Below are positions 42,871 to 53,780 of a DNA stretch of 64,000 nucleotides, one piece after another. The notes under the pieces are model-generated. The model saw only the letters and a program-made list of their open reading frames with translations. It had not been told where the DNA came from and ran no database searches. Source of the stretch: Calliopum simillimum (Eukaryota; Arthropoda; Insecta; Diptera; Lauxaniidae); the NCBI GenBank assembly GCA_951812925.1, contig OX638371.1:83895697-83959696 (forward strand), given 5' to 3'. The position numbers and the translations under genes were made by a program. Every line of letters begins with the position of its first letter. Positions within the stretch are counted from its first letter, which is position 1.

Positions 42871-43063
42871 TGACTGAAAGTCTATTTGTTTTGAAATGAG
42901 CTGATTTGGATATTACTACGTTTTGTGTGAGTATTTTAACTACGTTTCGTTGCTGATTTGAGTTTAACAACGCTTCGTGAGTGTTTTGACTACGTTTCGT
43001 TGCTGATTTGGATTTAACAACGCTTGCCAACCCTCGTTGTTGAATAAGTTTCAACTACTCAAA

Positions 43064-44364
43064 CTCTATCCGTCCGCAATGGTAATAATGCAGGCACAAC
43101 TATTAACTTACTGTCCCAACTTACAGCTCTTTCCCCTACAAAATTGTCAGTTTGACAATAGTGAAACCTCAAATTAATAGATAACTATATGAAAAATCTT
43201 CAGCACACCACTTATCGTAAACATGTTGCAAAATATGGCAACTCTGTGCAGCATACCAACGTCGCGACGGCTGGCTTCTCTTGGCTGGTGGATGTCTTGC
43301 TGACGCATTTGTGGGAAATATGAATCTTTCGGTTTGGTTCGAGTAAATGCAATGTTGCTGCAAGGCGTTTATTTTTTATTTTTAAGTTTTTCTGCAGCAT
43401 TGCAATTGCAACTTGAATCTTTGCGCGTCCATTAAACATACACAAGTAAGCATTTTACCATATACATATGAACGTACCTATATATACATTTATGCCAGAG
43501 TTACTTTTTCATATGTGCTGCGCATTTTACAAAATAAAACAACTCTTTCGGCGGCTTTCCATTTATTTATCCAAACTTGCTTTTTCAATTTGGTTATATA
43601 CGTGTTTTTTTCCTTTGGATTCAATTAAATTTTACTACTCAACTTACGACAAATACCTTTTAAATTATTGTTGTAATTTTAGAGGGTCTGCTGGTTTTTG
43701 GTATTGATTGCTATCAAATAAATAATTTTTATTTTTTTATATTTTATTTGCTTGTACTAACAATTGAACCTTTGACTCAGCATGTGTCTATCAATCAAAA
43801 TTGAAATTACATAAGCCACTATTGGACTTATTGAAGAAAAAAATACATATATGGTTTCCTATCAGAGATAAAATCTCTTAAAATGCCTTTTTATAGATTT
43901 AATGAATTATATTTTATTAACTTGCTGCGGTAGTTTTTATTAGTAATTTTATTCTGGTTATGGAATTTGTATTGCATGCACATTTTTGCATGAGATATTT
44001 GCATATCAAGTTTAGAAGGCAAGCAGTTTGGTATTTATTTTGCTGTTTAAACAAATTCAGCATTAAATAATTAGATATTATTGTTTTTAAAGTTCTTATA
44101 TATGAGTAATCCCAGTTTGACCACTGAATGGAGTATTCAACTAGCAAGGGTGATATTTTTGGCCTGGTCAAAAATTAAATGCCCTAAACTGCAGCATTTC
44201 GAAAATTTTGTATGGTAGGTGCCATACATTAAAATTTATTTCAATTATCCTCAGGACTTGCGCTAACTATTCAAGTGCTTGTGCGAAATTTAGCAACATT
44301 ACCTCACTGCACTGACTCGCTTTCAGTTACAGAAGCTTTAAGAAATGTTAATAACAACGATTGG
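43064..44364. other. Unannotated stretch
   Basis: No gene, element ends or conserved frame recognised. The overlapping frames at 43169-43445 and 43413-43707 have no domain. Confidence 0.5.
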
Positions 44365-44553
44365 CGTTAGGAAATAACGCCCAAAAAAAAAAAAAAAAAA
44401 ACGAAATAACGCCCAGAAAAAAAAACGAAATAAAGCCTAAATTTGTGGGCGTTATTTCCAAAATGATTATCGCCCAAATTTATATGAAAATAATTTGAGC
44501 GTTATTTCGTTTTTTTTTTTTGGGCGTTATTTCCTTGGGCGGTATTTCCTAAC
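44365..44553. repeat. Foldback MITE of AAATAACGCCC units
   Basis: GTTAGGAAATAACGCCC on the left and GGGCGGTATTTCCTAAC on the right form the ends. Internally ACGAAATAACGCCC is repeated on both arms, separated by A or T runs of up to 19. The element is built from one short unit copied in both orientations. No coding content. Confidence 0.65.
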
Positions 44554-44706
44554 GAGATATTTTAATCAAAAATAAATTTTTAAAAATACTATGGATACCA
44601 AGCCATATCGTGACAGCTTGAAATGAAGCAGCAGATTACAAAGCAAAGGTCGCCACCAGAGCCCCACTTATTGTGCAAAGTACATATAACGCTAAAGATA
44701 TAAGTA

Positions 44707-46019
44707 CAGGGTGGTTGATTCGAACTGTTACCAACTTCAGATAGACTTATCTGACAGATGGAACATGACAGCTGTCTAAAAATTGGCATGATGTTAGTTC
44801 ATTCTATTGTCAACAAGTAACCAAAAGCATTTGCGCGTCAATTTATTGAAAATAAAAAATTTTCGAAATGGAATTCAAACGAAATAGTTTGATTGCTCTT
44901 TATTTGGCTGAAAAATCGCAACCAGCAATTGTTCGTGAACTGAAACATTTAAAAGTGAATAAAATGTTTGTGTATCGGACCATAACACGTTACAATGGTA
45001 CCGGCAGCGTTGCCAAACGACATGGTGGTGGTCGGAAAATAACTGCAACATCACCAGAAATGGTTCGAAAGGTGAAGGCCAGAATTGAGCGAAATCCGAG
45101 ACGCAGTGGCAGACAATTGGCTGCCGAGCTGAAAATATCGCGTGAACGAATGCAACACATATTGTCAAACAAGCTCGGACTAAAGGCCCTCAAGTTCCAA
45201 AAGGCGCATGATCTCACTCCTGCTCAAAAAAAAGTTAGGCTCGATAGAGCCAAGGAGTTGTTGCGCTTGCACGCCGCCGGAAATCTGTCACAAATTGTCT
45301 TCTCTGATGAGAAAAATTACTGTATCCAGCAATATGTAAACAAACAAAATGATCGGGTTTACTTGACAGAGAGGTCCTACGAAAATTTGAATATTCGTTT
45401 GGCCACCAGGACGCAGGCACCACCGCATGTGATGGTTTGCGCTGCAGTGACTGCTGATGGGCGCTCACCACTCGTTTTTTTGGCTGCTGGCGTCAAAGTA
45501 AACGCCCAGGTGTATCGTGAATCAGTGTTGGAGGGTGCTTTACTACCGTGGGCACGCAAACATTTCGGTCGCAAGCCATGGACATTCCAACAAGACTCGG
45601 CACCGTCACACAAAGCTCGTGTGAATCAAGAATGGTTAGAAAAAAACGTTCCTAGCTTCATTTCTGCTCAACAATGGCTCTCAAATTCGAATGATGCGAA
45701 TCCGCTGGATTTCTCAATCTGGGGTATGTTGGACAGGAAGGTCTTGACTAAAAAATACCAGAGCGTTGATGCGCTAAAAGTGGCCCTTCAACGAAAATGG
45801 CGCAAACTTCCACAAAATCAAATTCGTGCAGCATGCGACTCGTTCTTCGACCGTCTACGGGCCATAGTTAAGGCCAAAGGTGGCCATATCGAAAATCTCA
45901 AGTAGATTCTTAAAATTTTAATATTTCCCAACAATTATAGCGTTTGTTCAATAAAATCTGTGCATGGAAACTAAAAATATAGTCTTTTGAATTGGTAATA
46001 CTTCGAATCAGCCACCCTG
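44707..46019 (+). mobile_element. DD37D mariner-like element, apparently intact (1313 bp)
   Basis: It is flanked by TA (44705-44706, 46020-46021). The ends are CAGGGTGGTTGATTCGAACT and CAGGGTGGCTGATTCGAAGT in inverted orientation, with matching sequence for about 30 bp. The single open frame 44868-45905 fills the interior, and a polyadenylation signal AATAAA lies at 45950. This is the only element in the window with both ends, target duplication and an unbroken transposase. Confidence 0.92.
44868..45905 (+). CDS. DD37D mariner-like transposase (345 aa), intact
   Basis: It would cut and paste the surrounding element by binding the TIRs and joining ends at TA. Residues 1-115 form a paired-like helix-turn-helix region (LIALYLAEKSQPAIVREL, then RRSGRQLAAELKISRERMQH). 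The catalytic domain shows D147 (FSDEK), D243 (QQDSAPSH) and D281 (NPLDFSIWG). There are exactly 37 residues between the last two, the DD37D signature (maT-like group of the Tc1/mariner superfamily). The length is normal for the family. The ATG at 44868 follows an AT-rich leader and is the first in frame. No stop or frameshift is present; 'LSNSNDANPLD' differs from the usual SPDLNPLD wording, so activity is not assured. Confidence 0.92.
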   Translation: MEFKRNSLIALYLAEKSQPAIVRELKHLKVNKMFVYRTITRYNGTGSVAKRHGGGRKITATSPEMVRKVKARIERNPRRSGRQLAAELKISRERMQHILSNKLGLKALKFQKAHDLTPAQKKVRLDRAKELLRLHAAGNLSQIVFSDEKNYCIQQYVNKQNDRVYLTERSYENLNIRLATRTQAPPHVMVCAAVTADGRSPLVFLAAGVKVNAQVYRESVLEGALLPWARKHFGRKPWTFQQDSAPSHKARVNQEWLEKNVPSFISAQQWLSNSNDANPLDFSIWGMLDRKVLTKKYQSVDALKVALQRKWRKLPQNQIRAACDSFFDRLRAIVKAKGGHIENLK

Positions 46020-46197
46020 TAAAGCCATCAAAAAAGTTCTCACAGAAACCTACGCACAAGAATGGACAAATTACTCCCACACTTACAAATCCTTTAATCC
46101 AAACAAAATTCCTCCTAAGTACCCAGCGACAGTCTCCAGAAGAGAAGTTGTCGCTCTCTTGACATTTCTCTTCAGTAAGATTTGCCATTTCATCATG

Positions 46198-46955
46198 GAA
46201 AGATATTCGAGCCAACAACGAGTAGAAATTATTAAAATTTACTACCGAAATTCGGAGTCAGTGGCTCCAACTTTAAGAGAGCTACGTTATCTTCAGCGAT
46301 GAGGCTCATTTCTGGCTGAATGGCTTCTTCAATAAGCAAAATATGCGTTATTGGTCAGGCAGCAATCCCGAAAAAATTACGGTTTGGTGCGGTTTATGGC
46401 TCGGTGGCGTCCGTACTTCTTCCGTGATGATCAAGACCGGCACGTTACTGTGAATGGGAATCGCTACCGTTCAATGATAACCGAATATTTTTGGCACGAA
46501 TTGGATGATATGGACTTACACAATATGTGGTTTTAACAGGACGGCGCCACAAGCCACACAGCGAATGTCACAATCAATTTATTGAAAACCAAGTTTGGTG
46601 AACGTGTTATCTCATGAAATGGCCCAGTCAATTGGCCGCCTCGGTCGTGCGATTTGACTCCGTTAGACTATTTCCTGTGGGGCTACGTCAAGTCTATGGT
46701 CTACGCCAACGATCGTGAAATTTTTGCAGTATCGGCCCATTTATGCTTGAAAACTGTCGAAAATTGGGTTCAGCGTCTGGACTTCTGCAAGCGTGCCCGT
46801 GGTGGCCATGCAAAAGAAATCGAGTTCCATACATAATGGCATCGAATATACTTTCACAGGAATAAAGAATTTCATTGATATCCAAAACCGTTTTTGTTTT
46901 ATTTAAAAAAACTTTTGTAGCGCTCTTATTCAAAAACCCTTTATATAAGTCCTAG
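46198..46955 (+). pseudogene. DD41D (rosa-type) transposase relic and 3' end
   Basis: MERYSSQQRVEIIKIYYRNS then ESVAPTLRELR is joined by a deletion to IFSDEAHFWLNGFFNKQNMR. After a frameshift it continues YFFRDDQDRHVTVNGNRYRS, FQQD-type stop-containing text, DGATSHTAN, CDLTPLDYFLWGYVKS and RARGGHAKEIEFHT, stop at 46834-46836. Between the second and third catalytic aspartates there are 41 codons, defining the DD41D group first known from Ceratitis rosa. Two in-frame stops and the missing N-terminal half show it is dead. The 3' inverted end (GCGCTCTTATTCAAAAACCC near 46920) is present; the 5' end is not found beside the neighbouring DD37D element. Confidence 0.8.
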
Positions 46956-48928
46956 CTGAAGGCCTTAGTTGCTAGTGCTAATTTAGGTTAAGTTAAAAAT
47001 TGCAATTTATTACTTTTTTTAATAAAAATAAGAAGGGTTCTTACAAAAAATATGAAAGTTTAATTAAAAAAATTAAGGAGTTTTAGTAATATTGTCTCAA
47101 CTTGGCTAAAAAACCCACAAACATCTTTTGAACTTTTCATTTTATATTTTTCAACCTTTCTTTAATTTTAGGTTCAGTTGATAAATACTTTTGAAGTTTT
47201 TTTTTTAAGTGTCTGTTAACGGATATTTCAACTTTCGATATTTTTCCAAACTTTTCGAAATTCTTAGATTTCAATTAATTATTGTAAATTTTTTGATGTA
47301 ACTGATCGATCGTTTAAATATTTTTTCGAAATTTTTTTCGTTATGAAAAATAAATTTGATTTTCAAATTCTTGCATGTTTCTTGCATCTAATAGAAAGTA
47401 ATTATCTCTACCTTTTTTGTTTTGATAATGTTTCATGACCATTGAATCTGAACCCGGCACTAATTGTGGAAATGACATAATTTGTCTATTTCATATCCAA
47501 ACAATCCTACTATTCATATAGTGCCCTGGCCAAAATGATTTCACTATTTCTACATTCTTAAAATTACAATTGGTAAAGTGTGACTGTATTTCAACAATAT
47601 TTACTATAACATATCAATTTAAATGCAATTACCACTAAATACTTCAGAAGAATTCTCATATTTATTATTTCATTTGATAAGACATAAAAGAAATAGTTAA
47701 TGTATAATAAAATGATTCAATTTGTCCAAATTGCATGACATCAATCGCTAAAATAGTATTAATAAAAAGAAGAAAAAAATTGCAAACATTGGAAACTTCA
47801 ATGACTAACTATATCTTTTATATTTTGCAGAATTGATAAGAACTATAACACTTAGAATACCACTTCCATATACTTGCATATATACAACATAAATAAATAA
47901 GACTTTAAATCAATATACTAAATCAATAGGGTTATCATTTAAAGAAGTTAAGTGTCGGCATATGAATATAACTAAAGTTGACGTTGCTTCATTCTACTCA
48001 ACCAACTGACAGTAAAGTAGGGTGCTTCGTCGGAAAGGCAAACAATGAATGAATTTATTGGAAAGTGTAGTTCTTTAATAATATTTTTACAATGTGAAAA
48101 TGTGTTGTAAATGTGTTGCAGTAATTTTGCACACCACACAATTGTTTAAAAGGTGACCATCATTAAATCGATGAACTATGGACTAATCATTAATGAATAA
48201 ATAAAATTTGTACTCAATATAAGTTAATACGAAATTAGTATGAAAAAGGCTTAGAAACCAAATGATTGGACCATTGAGTAAAGTAAGGCAACTTTTAGCC
48301 GAGGGGCTTTTATTTAATTTGCTTACTTACCCACTAACATAACAATTTTAGCTAACCCGTCTGTCGTCTACGCTGCTATTCTTTCGTACGTTGGTTGTTT
48401 CGATGCTTAGCACCATTTTTGAGGAATTCACATTCCAGTCTGTCAAATGGTGGTCAAATCAGGTCGTTAGTTTCATTTTTTTTTTTTCTTGTTTTTGCAA
48501 ACAGCACACAACCAGAATGGCGTTTCGTTTTCAGTAAAATTTTTTCTTGTTTTGCATTGTGGCTTTGCAATCAGGTTTTCCAACAATTTTGCTTAGATAA
48601 AAAAAAAAAAAAAAACCATAATTATAATAACTAATATGGTGTTTATGAGATACCCTACTAGAGCCACGTTTTGAATAGCGTTCGCAAAATAAATAGGAAT
48701 TTTTAAAATTTTTAACTATCTGATGACTTAGGTCTGACAATTTAAAGAGTTTAAAACACTGCTTAAGAAAAAGATATGTAATTCTTAATTATCCAAACGC
48801 CATCAACTTTTATTTTTCATCAGATTATAAAATGTAGTTCGAGAGGGACATGTTTAGAAAGTGGTGACTGTAAATGATATTATTCTTTGCAAACTATTAA
48901 GTTTTTCTTTGAAATGTCTACTTTACAG
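46956..48928. other. Unannotated intronic stretch
   Basis: AT-rich with no element ends and no conserved frame. Short frames at 48395-48740 overlap poly-T and poly-A runs. Confidence 0.55.
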
Positions 48929-48955
48929 GCAGGAATCGGTAGTTCAACGGAAAAT
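48929..48955 (+). other. Candidate 27-nt micro-exon
   Basis: A pyrimidine-rich tract ending TCTACTTTACAG precedes a 27-nt segment GCAGGAATCGGTAGTTCAAC then GGAAAAT, followed by GTAAGTTTTC. Both splice sites are close to consensus and the length is divisible by three. It is open in two frames (AGIGSSTEN or QESVVQRK). It would suit the long plus-strand intron, but chance juxtaposition cannot be excluded. Confidence 0.3.
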
Positions 48956-49055
48956 GTAAGTTTTCTGGGAGTACTCTGAACAACTTTTCTTAGTTCCATT
49001 TTTCGAAATTCGCAAAACCAACGGAGTTATTGGAGTAAGTACATACATAAAGGGG

Positions 49056-49293
49056 CAAAAAAAAAAAAAAAAACGTTTATTATCGTTGGAAACCCCATAA
49101 TTTATCAATCGCTTAAATTTTCGATGGAAAAATTGATTTTCTTAACTCACTGTAAACAAAACAAATAGCACTTGTACATCAAAACGTTGTGAGTACGTTT
49201 ATGCAAAAAATTTCAAACTTTACTATGGTTTTGCCAGATTTAAGCTATTGATAATAGTGTTGCCAATTTCCGAAATATAAATAGTGACCCTCG
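49056..49293 (+). mobile_element. Mariner deletion derivative, 3' half only
   Basis: From about 49077 the sequence matches the right part of 61389-62117: the last transposase remnant (CGTTGGAAACCCCATAATTT), the internal-deletion junction and the complete right inverted repeat ending GACCCTCG before TA (49294-49295). The left half is missing; a run of 18 As lies at the break. Confidence 0.8.
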
Positions 49294-49295
49294 TA

Positions 49296-50469
49296 TACCT
49301 AACCATATTTTGGCATTTAGTGCAAAAACGCAGGTGCTTAGAGCAAATGGATGACATCATTTCCCAAAAATGTGTCATATTGTGTAAAAACGCAATAAGT
49401 AAATTTAATAAAAAAAATTATCTCATAAACAATAAGCAGAATATCTGGCGTTGACATTGTTTTTACTCGTAATACGAACGTTGACTTCATTCAATTAACA
49501 TGTCTGAATGTAGCAACTTTCCACTACTTCACCCTTCCTTCTTTCATTCTTTTACGAATATTTTGCTTCATTTAATTAAAAAAAAAAAAAAAATAAAAAC
49601 AAAACAAAAGTCACCGAGAATGCAGTGAAATTTGTTTATCCGCACAATTTTAAATTAATTCTTTGTGCACCCGTTTATTTACCGTTTTTTCCATTGATGC
49701 GCCTTCAAATGGTACGTAAACAATGAATTGCCCCGATGATGTGCTCAATTTATGTATATACTTTCCATGGTAAAGAGCCTGCACTCGGAAATGTGCGGAT
49801 TGGACTGCGTTGAATATGAAACAAAGAAATCTAATTAAATTTTCGCTTTAGTTAATATCGTCTTTGTTGATTTGCTAAATGGTTTACAATTCCATGAACT
49901 ACCTACTTAATTCTAAAATGATTGCAAGTTTTGTCGTTTTGTTATCGATTCTTGCTGTCGCGATTGCCAATTCTATTGTATTAAAGCCTTAGATGGGTTT
50001 AATACAACATGACATATTACTTGTAAATGTATTATATTACCACAGTACACAGTAAATCTTTCAAAATCTTTGCAAAGAATTGTGTATTTGATTTTAACAT
50101 AACCAGCGATCTACATATGTACGAATTTAATTCATTTTTTCGTTCGTTAGCCTTTGGTGTACATACTCGTAAAAGTCATTTAACCGTGTCGTATTTGTGA
50201 TGTTGTAATAAAACATGTTCTCTGTAAAATACTTTTGAATCTTCAATAGTTTCACTGCAAATTCTTTAATATCGCTCGTTAGCTGCAAGACCGACACACG
50301 TCAAAAAAACAAAATTACGATAAAAATGCTTTCAAACGTGCAAATATGTTCTAAAATGACATAAACATCTATATGCCAAATATTTAAATTGAATTATATA
50401 TATTTACAAAGATATCGCACTTTCAATTATATCGTAAGAGCCACATATATTTTTTTGTTGACCGCAAAA
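49296..50469. other. Unannotated stretch
   Basis: No conserved coding sequence or element ends seen. Confidence 0.5.
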
Positions 50470-50720
50470 ATAAAGTAAGCACCTCAAAAACCGGAGTAGG
50501 AGACGTGGCAGGCATGGAAAAGTGTATATATTCTTCATCAGAGACACCTCTTTACACGGTACAGCCATGTCCGTCTGTCTGGATGGATGTTTGTCTGTCC
50601 GTAGAAATATTTTTCACGGAAAAACTAAGATAATTTGACGAAATTTTTACAGATGACTCGTTGTAAAAGTTAGCTCGTAGGATTGAAAATGAAGCTAGAA
50701 GCTCAGTCTTTTACTTCGAA
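50470..50720 (+). repeat. DINE-like repeat, partial
   Basis: GGAGTAGGAGACGTGGCAGG, TATATATTCTTCATCAGAG, GGTACAGCCATGTCCGTCTG and 'gttagctcgtaggattgaaaatga' follow the order of 7150-7370. The usual TATACCC start and the later tandem units are absent. Confidence 0.6.
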
Positions 50721-50934
50721 AATCAGTTTAAATTATATCGATATCTTTTTTTGTCTTCGAAATATCATAAGCTGAAATATTGTTCTATTATATAACCTCA
50801 ATATATTCAAGAATCAATTTTATTCGAATTTTTCACAAAATCGATGGAAAATTAGTCTTTAGCTTAGGATTACTCGAAAATTATATTGTTTTAAAATTTT
50901 TAAAATTCTTAATTTGTTTTTATTTTACTAATGT

Positions 50935-50963
50935 GAAATTTTTCTTTATATTTCAGGTGAGTT
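50935..50963 (+). promoter_or_regulatory. Candidate recursive (ratchet) splice site
   Basis: TTTTTCTTTATATTTCAG is directly followed by GTGAGTTG, so a strong 3' splice site and a strong 5' splice site meet at 50956/50957 with no exon between. This is the layout of zero-length recursive splice sites in long fly introns. It lies on the plus strand about 20.0 kb downstream of the donor at 30915, a normal ratchet step length in Drosophila. Confidence 0.45.
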
Positions 50964-51320
50964 GTAACATCTATATCTAAAACAAAAATGCTTAGAGTAA
51001 TTTATCATATAAATAATATGTATATGACATTGCACCTGAATTGTATAATTATAAAAGAATTGCACAGCTACAATCTAATAATTAAATTAAGTTTGAAAAA
51101 TATTTTTGGTCTTAAAACATAAACAAAAACAATACTCGATTGGAAATCATTTAATAATAACACTGTACAACCGTCGAAAAACCCCAAGAGGTTTGAAAAG
51201 TGTTTTTAGTGCTCCAATTTTTCTGATAGTGGTTTTTCAGAAAAGTTTTACATACACGGATGAAAAAGTTTTATCATTTTTGTAGCGAAAATCGATTAAA
51301 AATTATTCACATATTTATTA

Positions 51321-52534
51321 ATAGCCCAGGAAAATAAGAATATTTCTGCATAATGTATAATGTGTAAAAAGTCCATTGAAGTCCATTGTGCGCATAAAAA
51401 GTGATTCAGGCTCAAAGGTCGCTAAAATCAGTTTTTTGCAAATATCTCGCTAACGCAAACATTTACAGAAAAATTTTTCTCCACAATTTTGTAACACAGA
51501 TAATTTCCTATGTAAAGATGTAAAAAATGTTTTTGTGTAGCTTATAGTTTAGGAGATAACTCAGTTTAAAAAGTTGTGCACAGTTTTTATATGTAAATGC
51601 TACGGATAAGTTCATATTAAAATATTTTACTTTTAAAATTGCAAATACTCTTTAACGAGGAGTCGTACAAAAAAAAAAAATAAAAAACCGTTTAAAAGAT
51701 AATTGGATTCTGTAAACACCGTATTAATTTTTTTTTGGAGTCACTCATGGTCTAAAAGATATTCTTCAAAAATTGAAGTAACCGTTTAGAAGTTATTCAA
51801 TAAAAAACGGTTTTTTTGCCACTTAAAGGTTTTTTTTTGAATATCTTATAAAAGGTTACTTCAATGTGTACACATATGGCTTATTTTTTGTAGATCTTGT
51901 GATTCTCTACAACATTGATGGTGTTGCTTTTTATCGTATGACTTACCGTTTCAGAGTTATCCTTCAAAAACCAGTATTTTCGAGACCTTAACGATTTTTG
52001 AAGAATAACTTTTAGACCATGAGTGGCTCCAAAAAAAAAATGAATGCGGTGTAGTGATGAGCAAAATTAGTCTTGGTCTTGCGTCTTGTTCTTGGTCTTG
52101 CTAATTTTGCGAGACCAAGACCAAGACCAAGATGCTGATATAGCAACAAGATGCAACAAGATCGTGAATACGGTTAATATAAACTTATCCGTAGCATTTA
52201 CATATAAAAACTGTGCACAACTTTTAAAACTGAGTTATCTCCTAAACTATAAGCTACACAAAAACATTTTTTACATCTTTACATAGGAAATTATCTGTGT
52301 TACAAAATTGTGGAGAAAAATTTTTCTGTAAATGTTTGCGTTAGCGAGATATTTGCAAAAAACTGATTTTAGCGACCTTTGAGCCTTAATAACTTTTTAT
52401 GCGCACAATGGACTTCAATGGACTTTTTACACATTATTCATTATGCTTTAATAAAGACAATTCCGGTGAAAAAAATTCACTTGGAATTATTTCGCACAGC
52501 AGGTCTTTTTTCGTCTTATTTTTCTGGGCTATAA
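51321..52534. repeat. Large inverted-repeat element, 273-bp arms
   Basis: The arms 51348-51620 and 52174-52446 are nearly identical in reverse complement (GTGTAAAAAGTCCATTGAAG ... GTTTAGGAGATAACTCAGTT ... AAATGCTACGGATAAGTT). Short outer matches (ATAGCCCAG at 51321, CTGGGCTAT at 52524) extend it. Inside, a second inverted pair (GGAGTCACTCATGGTCTAAA at 51738 and its mate near 52015) is interrupted by CTTGGT-rich sequence at 52052-52140. A related solo arm lies at 33120. No protein is encoded. Confidence 0.8.
52052..52145. mobile_element. CTTGGT-type hAT MITE, truncated copy
   Basis: TAGTGATGAGCAAAATTAGT at 52052 starts the same sequence as the element at 52579, with (CTTGGT) and (ACCAAG) arms meeting at TAATTTTGCGAG. 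The right terminus is missing, and the sequence passes into the fragment shared with 25354 (AACAAGATCGTGAATACGG). It sits inside the palindrome above. Confidence 0.55.
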
Positions 52535-52578
52535 AAACTTCACATCAGTTTTATAAAAATTTAAAATTTTTTCCTAAG

Positions 52579-53011
52579 TAGTGATGAGCAAAATTAGTAT
52601 TAGTCTTGAGTCTTGTTCTTGGTCTTGGTAATTTTGCGAGACCAAGTCCAAGACGCTGATATTTTTCCAAGACCAAGACTGCCATGGTCTTGGTCTTGGT
52701 CTTGGTCTTACTCACGATAATCGTCAAGACCAAGACTGTTTTTTAGTCTTGGTAATTTATAGTTAAAAGTTGTTTTATTCTCGTTTTGAAGATAAAATCA
52801 TCTCTCAATTTCTATTTTGGCATCTTAAAAACCCAACTGCTTTGGAAAAATATGGTTTTGAAATTTTGAGTACTCAATATCTCTGAACATTTTTTCAAGA
52901 CCAAGACCGAGACCAAGACTTAATGAGCAAGATCAAGACCAAGACTCAATGTGCAAGAAAAAGACCAAGACCAAGACTGCTATGGTCTCGGTCTTGGTTT
53001 GCTCAACACTA
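52579..53011. mobile_element. hAT-type MITE (433 bp) of CTTGGT repeats, 8-bp TSD
   Basis: TTCCTAAG occurs exactly at 52571-52578 and 53012-53019, an 8-bp target duplication. The ends are TAGTGATGAGCAAAATTAG and, inverted, TAGTGTTGAGCAAACC. The interior consists largely of CTTGGT hexamers (left) and their complement ACCAAG (right), so long stretches can pair. An 8-bp duplication points to the hAT superfamily. No transposase. Confidence 0.8.
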
Positions 53012-53089
53012 TTCCTAAGCAATATTTCAATATTATAATAATAAAAATTACCAAACACGATAGTAAAAATTATTAAACAGGGATACTAT

Positions 53090-53275
53090 TTTTTTTTTTT
53101 TTTTGTGATTAGCGTAGAGTGAGATTTGAACCAGTGGAAATATGTCGTGTGATAAATACACACAGTCTGATAGGCGCGCTCATCAGTCACCGGAACCACT
53201 GTCATCTTTATAATGAAGTTGACTGAAACTTTAATTGTTTTCAAATGACCTTCTACCAAATTATCAAAATTTGTC
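53090..53275 (-). repeat. tRNA-derived SINE candidate with A-tail
   Basis: On the minus strand: a head AAACTTTAGTTTCAGTCAAC-like sequence shared with 42860-42900 (given here only approximately), then the A-box region GAGCGCGCCTATCAGAC, the B box TGGTTCAAATCT (53131-53120), and about 30 nt later a run of 18 As. The 3' A-run is as expected for a retroposed SINE. Same family as 42785-42870. Confidence 0.5.
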
Positions 53276-53780
53276 ATACTGCTCAATAAAATTTTATAGA
53301 AAAAATGTGGATCATGAGTGAATCAACTATGAATATTTCCTGTTGGACACATACAAATTAAGGATTCGGAATTTTTACCCAGCTTTAAATTTTGTATACA
53401 ATTTCTAGTAGAAGTTATATCATTTATTAAATCTCTAAAATTAGATTTTATTACAGTTTTTCAGCATTTCTTGTCTTTGGTGGATCTTAGTGAAATTTTT
53501 CGTAGAATGTTTTAACCCATTATAGCCGAGTTTTTAGAAAAAAGAGTCAAAAATACCCATAGCGATAGGATACAATGGCTTAAAATGTTCTAAAAAATGG
53601 TTTAAGCATTCATTTTTGGCTTTGCTTAAATAGTGTCATGTTGCGGGTATAGGACACTGCATTTTTATAGGTGTAATCATCATGTATTTGGGTACGGGAC
53701 ACTTTTTTCGAACCAAAATCTAGTGCAATTGTCAAATATCGATATTTATGTAACGAAAAATAAATAAAAGTTTGTGTTTA

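Noticed and set aside
44875..45613. Minus-strand and alternative-frame open frames within the DD37D transposase
   Set aside because: They are shadows of the intact plus-strand gene.
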